Shown: positions 7,337 to 11,624 of the stretch, in pieces | How positions within the stretch are numbered: the first letter of the stretch is position 1 | Layout: the number at the start of each line of letters is the position of its first letter | Assembly: GCA_937880585.1 (NCBI GenBank) | Contig: CALFMR010000132.1 | Span: 1 to 11,624 of the forward strand | Length of the DNA stretch: 11,624 bases | Direction: 5' to 3' | Source: an uncultured Acidobacteriota bacterium | Lineage (GTDB): Bacteria; Acidobacteriota; Vicinamibacteria; Vicinamibacterales; SCN-69-37 | Position numbers and translations under genes: made by a program | The notes under the pieces: generated by a model | The model's database searches: none | What the model was told of the DNA's origin: nothing | What the model saw: the letters and a program-made list of their open reading frames with translations, nothing else

Positions 7337-7563
7337 GCCCTATCGTAGCCGCGCGCGAGGAAGCGACGACCGTGCGCCTCTGGATTTTTTCGGGGTGAGT
7401 GCGAGCTTCTTCGGGGTGCGACTTCACGACGCCCGGCAGAACGCGAGCGCGCGCCTGCCATCGACGGCACATGCCTTGCTCATTTGGGCCGCGGAACGCT
7501 GCCCACCCGCGTGTCGCGGGCGTTCTTCATCGCGCGGCGCTCTCGATTGAAGGAAGGCCGCCG
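7337..7563. other. Divergent intergenic region between ABC exporter and copper oxidase
   Basis: This 227-base spacer must hold the promoters for both flanking genes, but no clear -35/-10 pair is seen. It contains two copies of TTCGGGGTG (7389-7397 and 7410-7418), starting 21 bases apart. It also contains a perfect 6-bp hairpin CCCGCG-TGT-CGCGGG (7506-7520). The frame of the copper oxidase is open back to 7399, but that stretch does not read like protein. Confidence 0.5.
7389..7418 (+). repeat. Direct repeat TTCGGGGTG x2, 21-base period
   Basis: Two identical 9-mers lie on one DNA face, with starts two helical turns apart, in the divergent promoter region. Such tandem spacing is typical of response-regulator or dimer-pair binding sites. 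With only two short copies, chance remains possible in this sequence. Confidence 0.4.
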
Positions 7564-8754
7564 ATGCGTCGCTCCCCTCGGGTTCTCTGGCTCGTCACGC
7601 TTCTTCTCGCCGGCGCGGGTCTCGCGACCGGCTTGCACATCGTCCTGGCCGCCCACGATCGGACGACGGGTGTGCGCGGCGACGGCAAGGTGTTCGGATC
7701 GGCCCCCGCGCGAGTGTTCACCGAGGACTACGACGGCCCGCCGGTCGTCGGCGACGAACTGACGCGCGTGCCCGCGCTCGCGCCGCTGCAACCCGGCAAC
7801 CGCACGCACCACATCCGCATCGACATCGTTCCGCAGGACATCGAGGTCGCGCCCGGCGTGCGCTACACGGCGTGGACGTTCGGCGGATCCGTGCCCGGGC
7901 CCGTGCTGCACGTGCGCGAAGGCGACCGCGTGGACTTCACGATGAAGAATCGGTCCGCGTCGACCGTGACGATTGCACAGCCATGGGCCAGCGCGTCGCC
8001 GTTCCTCGCCGATCTCGTACAGGACACGCATCATGGCCCAGCCTCGGCCGTCATGCCGATGCCGCACTCGATGGACTTCCACGCCGGCCCGGTCGCGCCC
8101 GACGACAAGTGGCGCATCGTGATGCCCGGACAGAGCATCGAGTTCACGTGGCAGGCGAACTATCCCGGCGTGTTCCTTTACCACTGCGGGATGGCGCCCG
8201 TGCTGCAACACCTGGCCATGGGCCAGTACGGCGTCGTCGTCGTGAGCCCGCGCAACGGGTATCCCACGGACGCGGAAGTCGCGCGCAGCTACGTCGTCGT
8301 GCAGTCCGAGTTCTACTTGAAGCCGGACGAAGCCGATGACGGCATGTCGGTTCTCGACTTCGACGCGGCCATGGCGAAGCGGCCGTCGCAGGTCGTCTTC
8401 AACGGCAACATGCAGGCGCTGAAGACGACGCCGCTCGTCGCGAATGCGGGTGAACGCGTGCGGTTGTATTTCAACAACGTCGGGCCGTCGGACGGGACGA
8501 GCCTGCACATCGTCGGCGCGATTTTCGACCGCGTCTACTACGAGGGCAACCCGGCCAACGCGATGTCCGGCATGCAGACGGTGCAGTTCGGCGCGAGCGG
8601 CGGCGGTGTGTTGGAGTTCATCGCACCCGAGGAAGGAATGTACACGCTCGTCGATCACGAGTTCGCCGACGCACAGCGCGGCGCGGTGGGCTATATCGAA
8701 GTGCGGTCGCCGTCGGGCGCGATCACGCACACTTCCGCGATGATGGCGCACTGA
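7564..8754 (+). CDS. Exported two-domain copper oxidase, NirK-like
   Basis: The protein has 396 residues. ATG 7564 is preceded by AAGGAAGG at good spacing. Residues 1-29 are a Sec-type signal or anchor. Two cupredoxin domains follow. The first has MPHSMDFH, with H168 as type 1 Cu ligand, D171 as catalytic-Asp equivalent and H173 as type 2 ligand. YHC then gives H207 (type 2) and C208 (type 1), with H216 the next type 1 ligand. The usual axial Met (G-M-Y-G in related proteins) is Q221 in GQYG. The second domain has LHIVG with H315, aligning with NirK H255, and LVDHEF with H365 as third type 2 ligand. All ligands for one type 1 and one type 2 copper therefore appear present except the axial Met. 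Relatives reduce nitrite to NO or act as two-domain multicopper oxidases. The 131-165 segment is longer than in NirK. It stands alone, with no nitric-oxide genes nearby, so nitrite reduction is unproven. Confidence 0.87.
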   Translation: MRRSPRVLWLVTLLLAGAGLATGLHIVLAAHDRTTGVRGDGKVFGSAPARVFTEDYDGPPVVGDELTRVPALAPLQPGNRTHHIRIDIVPQDIEVAPGVRYTAWTFGGSVPGPVLHVREGDRVDFTMKNRSASTVTIAQPWASASPFLADLVQDTHHGPASAVMPMPHSMDFHAGPVAPDDKWRIVMPGQSIEFTWQANYPGVFLYHCGMAPVLQHLAMGQYGVVVVSPRNGYPTDAEVARSYVVVQSEFYLKPDEADDGMSVLDFDAAMAKRPSQVVFNGNMQALKTTPLVANAGERVRLYFNNVGPSDGTSLHIVGAIFDRVYYEGNPANAMSGMQTVQFGASGGGVLEFIAPEEGMYTLVDHEFADAQRGAVGYIEVRSPSGAITHTSAMMAH

Positions 8755-8783
8755 CGAAATGGTCCGGAGAGGCAACGCGAGAG

Positions 8784-8833
8784 GCGCCTCGTCACGCCGC
8801 GTCCGCGCCCGGGCGGCCAGCGTGACGAGGCGC
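8784..8833. terminator. Bidirectional terminator-like inverted repeat between convergent genes
   Basis: GCGCCTCGTCACGC (8784-8797) and GCGTGACGAGGCGC (8820-8833) are perfect 14-bp inverted repeats separated by 22 GC-rich bases, which can fold further (CCGC with GCGG, 8803-8816). The repeat lies 29 bases past the copper oxidase stop and 72 bases past the stop of the convergent P-type ATPase. A GTTTC stretch follows on the plus strand but there is no long T-run. Confidence 0.6.
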
Positions 8834-8905
8834 TCGGCGTTTCGGTGCTGTCGAGCGAAGAACGCGCCGATCACGACCGTCATGAACGTGCGTGGAGGTG
8901 GCCGA

Positions 8906-11479
8906 TCAGGCCACCACGCGCTGACGATAGAACCACCGTTTGACGAGCTCGGTGGCTTCCACGTAGAGCGCGGTGATCGCGACGACCGCGGCGAGCACGC
9001 CAAGCGGTAGCGGGACGAATCCGAGTGCAGCGGTCATTGGCACGTAGGGCACGACGAGCGTGACGGCCATCAGGACCGCCGACGAGACGAGCAGCAACCG
9101 GCCTGGTCGGCTCCGGAACCATGGACGACGGGTCCGCACGACGAGCGCGATGACCAGCTCGGTGAGCAGCGACTCGACGAACCATCCCGTGCGAAACGCC
9201 GGCACGTCGACGCGGAACACGCGCATCAGGACCACGAACGTGATCGCGTCGAACGCCGAGCTGAGCGCACCGAACATCATCATGAAGCGGACGATGAACG
9301 CGATGTCCCACGTCGAGGGACGGACGACGAGCTCGGGATCGACCCGGTCGTCGGCCAGGCCCACGGCTGGCACGTCGGAGAGAAGATTGTTCAAGAGAAT
9401 CTGGCCGGCCAAGAGCGGCAGGAACGGCAACACGAACGAAGCCGCCGCCATGCTCATCATGTTGCCGAGGTTGGCGCTCATCGTCGTCAACAAGTACTTG
9501 AGCGTGTTGGCGAACGTTCGGCGGCCCTCTTCGATGCCGCCGCGGAGCACGTCGAGATCGCGCTCGAGCAGGACGAAGTCCGCGGCCTCGCGGGCCACGT
9601 CGACGGCGCGTTCGACCGACACGCTCGTGTCGGCCGCATGCATCGCCGGGGCGTCGTTCACGCCGTCGCCGAGGAACCCGACGACGTGTCCGGCGCGCTT
9701 GAGGGCAAGGACGATCTGCTCCTTCTGATTCGGATCGACCTCCGCGAAGATCTCAGCCTGCTCGACCGCGCGCCAGAGCGCCGCGCCCGCCAACCGCGAC
9801 AGATCACCGCCCGTCAGCAGCCGGTCCGCGTGCATCCCGACGAGCGCGGCAAGATGACCGGCGACGAAGCGGTTGTCGCCCGTGACGATCTTCACGGCAA
9901 CGCCCAGGCGTCCGAGATCCGCGACGGCAGCCGCCGCATCCGTCTTTGGCCGATCGAGAAAGGTCAGGAAGCCGACGAATGTCAGTCCGGTTTCGTCCTC
10001 GTGCGTGTAGGCCGAACGGCGTTGGATGGACCGCGTCGCCACCGCGACGACGCGGACGCCATCGCGGCTCCACGCGTCATGACGCGCTCGCAGCCGCGCG
10101 ATCTCGGCCGCATCCATCGGTGCGCCGTCGTCGGTCTCAGTGCATCGCGCGGTGAGTCCGTCGAATGCCCCTTTCGCGATGAGCGATACGCCGGCCGGCG
10201 TTTCGACAATGACGCTGAGGCGCCGACGAAGGAAATCGAACGGAATCTCGCCGAGCTTGTGCACGGCGGTGAGATTGGGCGTGTGAGCGTCGAGAAGCGC
10301 GGCATCGAGTGGATTGTCGAGGCCCGTCTGCAGACGCGCATTGATTGCCGCCGCGTCGAGGACCGCTGCGGACGCCTGGCCGTTCGGATCGTACGCGCCA
10401 TCCAGCCGGATGGTGCCTTCGGTGAGCGTGCCCGTCTTGTCGGTACAGAGCACGTCCATGCTGCCGAGGTTCTCGATTGCCGTCAGGCGTCGGACGAGCA
10501 CGCCGCGGGCCGCCATCTGCTGTGCGCCGCGCGCCAGGCTGAGACTGAGGATGGCCGGCAGCAACTCAGGGCTGAGACCGACCGCAAGCGCCACCGAGAA
10601 AAGTAGCGTATCGACCGGTGGGCGGCCGCGCATGACGTGCGCGACGAACACGACGACGGTCAGGAGCAGCATCGCGCTCGTGAGCGCATATCCGAACCGG
10701 CGAACGCCACGATCGAAGGCGGTCTCCGGCCGATGACGGACAAGGTGCGCGGCAATGTGCGCGAGCTCGGTGGACGACCCGGTCGCCACCACCAGACACC
10801 GCGCCGTGCCGCTGCGCACGTTGGTGCCGAGAAAGACGCAGTTGACGCGCTCGGCAAGGGTCGCCGCAGCCGGCACGGCGCCCGGTCGCTTCTCCACGGG
10901 AAAGCTCTCGCCCGTGAGCACGGCTTCGCTGACGAAGCAGTCGGTCGCCTCGAGGATGACGGCGTCGGCCGGCACGAGACTGCCCGCCGCGAGCAGCACG
11001 ACGTCGCCGGGTGCGACGGCCTCGCGTGGCACAGCCACAAAGACGCCGTCGCGTACGACGGTCGCCGACGTCTGCATGCGTGCGGCAAGGGCCTCCGCGG
11101 CTCCTTCGGCGCCACTCTCGCGGACGTAGCCCACGACGACCGTGGCCGCGACGATGACGACGACGATCGTCGCGTCGCGCCATTCGCCGGTCAGCATCGA
11201 TACGGCCGCCGCGAAGAGCAGGAGCCAGAGCAATGGACTCTGCACCTGATGTCCGAACACGCGTAGGCGCGCGCGAAAGCGATGGGGCGTGACGTCCAAT
11301 CCTGACGTCTCGCGGCGCCGTTCGGCCTCGCTCGCCGAGAGACCTGAGGCCGCCGACTCCAATTCGCGCATCACATCGGCCGCGGACCGCGACCAATAGA
11401 CGGACGGCACCGCACGCGCACGTCCATCGCTGGTGCGCCGCGGCTTCCACCAACGGACGAATGACTGAGATTGCGCCAT
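8906..11479 (-). CDS. mgtA: Magnesium-translocating P-type ATPase (P3B, MgtA/MgtB family)
   Basis: The protein has 857 residues from ATG 11479. The frame stays open to the window edge (a TTG lies at 11617), but the extra residues are low-complexity, and E. coli MgtA aligns from about WSRSAADVMREL onward. Order of parts: N-terminal cation-ATPase region; M1-M2 pair (FGHQVQSPLLWLLLFAAAVS onward); actuator loop TGES (189-192); M4 with VGLSPELLP, the P3B form of the PExLP signature; phosphorylation site DKTGTLT with D347; hinge GDGVND (604-609); then M5-M10 with NLLSDVPAVG and a C-terminal helical bundle. All catalytic motifs are intact. The family imports Mg2+ using ATP at the inner membrane, usually under low Mg2+. 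No Shine-Dalgarno is visible before the chosen start. Any Mg2+-sensing leader would lie beyond the window. It converges on the copper oxidase and shares the inverted repeat downstream. Confidence 0.93.
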   Translation of the reverse strand: MAQSQSFVRWWKPRRTSDGRARAVPSVYWSRSAADVMRELESAASGLSASEAERRRETSGLDVTPHRFRARLRVFGHQVQSPLLWLLLFAAAVSMLTGEWRDATIVVVIVAATVVVGYVRESGAEGAAEALAARMQTSATVVRDGVFVAVPREAVAPGDVVLLAAGSLVPADAVILEATDCFVSEAVLTGESFPVEKRPGAVPAAATLAERVNCVFLGTNVRSGTARCLVVATGSSTELAHIAAHLVRHRPETAFDRGVRRFGYALTSAMLLLTVVVFVAHVMRGRPPVDTLLFSVALAVGLSPELLPAILSLSLARGAQQMAARGVLVRRLTAIENLGSMDVLCTDKTGTLTEGTIRLDGAYDPNGQASAAVLDAAAINARLQTGLDNPLDAALLDAHTPNLTAVHKLGEIPFDFLRRRLSVIVETPAGVSLIAKGAFDGLTARCTETDDGAPMDAAEIARLRARHDAWSRDGVRVVAVATRSIQRRSAYTHEDETGLTFVGFLTFLDRPKTDAAAAVADLGRLGVAVKIVTGDNRFVAGHLAALVGMHADRLLTGGDLSRLAGAALWRAVEQAEIFAEVDPNQKEQIVLALKRAGHVVGFLGDGVNDAPAMHAADTSVSVERAVDVAREAADFVLLERDLDVLRGGIEEGRRTFANTLKYLLTTMSANLGNMMSMAAASFVLPFLPLLAGQILLNNLLSDVPAVGLADDRVDPELVVRPSTWDIAFIVRFMMMFGALSSAFDAITFVVLMRVFRVDVPAFRTGWFVESLLTELVIALVVRTRRPWFRSRPGRLLLVSSAVLMAVTLVVPYVPMTAALGFVPLPLGVLAAVVAITALYVEATELVKRWFYRQRVVA

Positions 11480-11624
11480 ATATGAAGATGCCGCGCCCGG
11501 ACGCCACACGTCGAACGTCACGGACGTCGGGTGCGAGCGCGGTCGTTCGCGGCTCGGACACTGCAAGGCGTCTTCCGCCACGTCCCCATTAGCGGCCGCC
11601 CGCGCTCCCGTGCTCAAGTGCGAA
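11480..11624. other. Region upstream of the Mg2+ ATPase
   Basis: These 145 bases contain no separate gene that I can support. On the minus strand the ATPase frame continues open, so an N-terminal extension of up to about 46 residues cannot be excluded. No recognisable promoter hexamers were found; the mgtA-type regulatory leader, if any, is mostly outside the window. Confidence 0.35.

Noticed and set aside
7564..8754. Calling the copper protein a true denitrification NirK
   Set aside because: The axial ligand differs, the inserted segment is unusual, and no nor, nos or NO-sensing genes are visible; only a NirK-like label is justified.
7480..9003. 507-codon minus-strand frame opposite the copper oxidase
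   Set aside because: It spans the intergenic inverted repeat and runs into the ATPase gene; the composition is typical of an antisense shadow.
9638..10606. 322-codon plus-strand frame within the Mg2+ ATPase gene
   Set aside because: Antisense to the P-type ATPase core, including DKTGTLT and GDGVND; no motifs of its own.
11480..11617. TTG 11617 as the start of the Mg2+ ATPase
   Set aside because: The extra residues are low-complexity and not seen in the family; TTG is a weak start, and ATG 11479 gives a normal family length.

Overview
The window is a GC-rich, densely coded chromosomal segment. It holds seven protein-coding genes, one cut by the left edge, and one structured RNA, and it shows no tRNA, rRNA, insertion sequence, phage gene or CRISPR array. 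The Sec-type leaders, the secreted multidomain proteins and the overall protein flavour fit a high-GC Gram-negative soil-type bacterium. Acidobacteriota (Vicinamibacteria-like) is my best guess, but this is an impression from protein style and was not tested.

Layout, left to right. (1) Positions 1-315 (+) are the C-terminal end of a CysJ-type diflavin reductase. (2) Positions 376-3534 (+) encode a large exported or membrane-anchored protein. It joins an HExxH zinc-peptidase-like region, a Pro/Gly linker, a von Willebrand factor type D (VWD)-like domain and two C-terminal beta-rich modules; a compact intrinsic terminator follows it. (3) Positions 3581-4041 form a long leader. A sigma70-type promoter (TTGACA, 17-base spacer, CATAGT) lies directly in front of a well-conserved cobalamin riboswitch, followed by about 250 bases with a 14-base palindrome and an 8-bp hairpin. 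(4) Positions 4042-5019 and 5046-5531 (+) are what the riboswitch appears to control: a histidine-rich di-iron fatty-acid hydroxylase/sterol-desaturase family membrane enzyme, and a small isoprenylcysteine-carboxyl-methyltransferase-like membrane methyltransferase. (5) Positions 5501-7336 (-) are a full-length ABC exporter half-transporter whose 3' end overlaps the methyltransferase gene. (6) Positions 7564-8754 (+) are an exported two-domain copper oxidase related to NirK, with an apparent Met-to-Gln change at the type 1 copper axial position. (7) Positions 8906-11479 (-) are an MgtA/MgtB-type P-type ATPase. It converges on the copper protein across a perfect 14-bp inverted repeat that looks like a shared terminator.

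The genes do not form one pathway. The most interesting unit is the cobalamin-riboswitch operon. Such riboswitches normally lower expression of B12 uptake or synthesis genes, or of B12-independent isozymes, when B12 is plentiful. Here the first genes downstream are a putative oxygen-dependent lipid or isoprenoid hydroxylase and a membrane methyltransferase, so membrane lipid or pigment modification would be tied to B12 status. That functional reading is inference; the riboswitch motifs and the histidine motifs are read directly from the sequence.
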